The notes under the pieces were generated by a model. The model ran no database searches and had not been told where the DNA came from. It saw only the letters and a program-made list of their open reading frames with translations. 13,673 bases of DNA from the NCBI GenBank assembly GCA_002428685.1, contig DIXL01000083.1, positions 1 through 13,673 of the forward strand, given 5' to 3'. This document shows positions 13,299 to 13,673 of the stretch, piece after piece. The position numbers and the translations under genes are program-made. Within the stretch, counting starts at the first letter, position 1. Each line of letters starts with the position of its first letter. This DNA is from Cloacimonetes bacterium UBA6081 (GTDB lineage: Bacteria > Cloacimonadota > Cloacimonadia > Cloacimonadales > Cloacimonadaceae).

Positions 13299-13673
13299 GC
13301 AATTATGTAATTACCACAATTTCTGCATTTTCCCTGCACCTATTATGGTAGCAATAAGGAATCAATAAGGACTTCATCCTTATTTATTCCGTATTTATTC
13401 CGTATTTGGAGGAGAAAAGAAGGTAGTCTGAAAAGTGGGGCATTGGTTAGTAGATTTATAAGCAAGTAACATCGAAACCAGAGGGGACAATTTCTCAATA
13501 AACATCAGGTTATATTTGACATGTAGAGCAAGCACAATCCCTCATAATATGAAGATGTTTTCTCAATGCTAGATCAGCAGATTTGGGGTGGAAGCCTGGA
13601 GCCAAAAACTTCCGGAGATCAGAAAACGTTACTACTGTCATGTCAAGCATCGGGAAGCCGATCTCCCGATCGG
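13299..13673. other. gene-free end of window with short repeats and hairpins
   Basis: I see no supported gene in these 375 bp. AATAAGGA occurs twice (13353 and 13364); the second copy forms a perfect 8-bp hairpin with TCCTTATT (13377-13384) over a 5-nt loop. TATTTATTCCG follows as a tandem pair at about 13381-13402. At the very end, ATCGGGA 13649-13655 pairs with TCCCGAT 13664-13670, and the window closes on the palindrome CCGATCGG. Confidence 0.5.

Overview
The window carries one long plus-strand gene cluster, about 1426-12029, for a soluble NAD(P)-linked [FeFe] hydrogenase of the electron-bifurcating HydABC type, together with an unusually complete set of putative regulatory genes. The cluster points to a strictly anaerobic, H2-cycling fermentative or syntrophic bacterium. 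Gene order, codon style and AT-rich repetitive spacers would fit a Cloacimonadota-like or similar uncultured anaerobe. That assignment is inference from memory, not from any marker gene in the window.

Left flank (1-1147): a short possible gene remnant, then a promoter and a HEPN/MNT toxin-antitoxin pair of the HI0074/HI0073 type, with an intact R-x4-H-x-Y motif in the HEPN protein and a GS-x10-D-x-D motif in the nucleotidyltransferase.

Regulatory block (1426-4864): a DRTGG-domain protein, an RsbW-like ATP-binding protein, an Fe-S protein resembling the sensory class of [FeFe] hydrogenase (altered H-cluster loops, no PAS or phosphatase domain), a 220-bp spacer with GATCA repeats and a good -10 box, a second DRTGG protein, and a PHP-domain metal hydrolase. 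None of these is a catalytic hydrogenase subunit. Together they look like a redox- or H2-sensing module.

Catalytic block (4895-12029): NuoE-like subunit 1, a second GHKL ATPase, a small ferredoxin-like protein without a single cysteine, NuoF-like subunit 1 (with extra Fe-S domains at both ends), NuoE-like subunit 2, NuoF-like subunit 2 (its N-terminal [2Fe-2S] domain has lost every ligand, and the C-terminal ferredoxin domain is absent), and the catalytic subunit HydA. Genes overlap or are tightly spaced, and a perfect 12-bp-stem terminator follows HydA. Two NuoE/NuoF pairs serve one HydA, and two of the five thioredoxin-like ferredoxin domains are cluster-less. This asymmetry is the most interesting feature of the window.

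Right flank (12087-13673): three copies of a structured intergenic repeat, then a second HEPN/MNT pair on the minus strand with its own promoter, converging on the hydrogenase operon. Its HEPN protein lacks the R-x4-H motif. The last 375 bases show only short repeats and hairpins.
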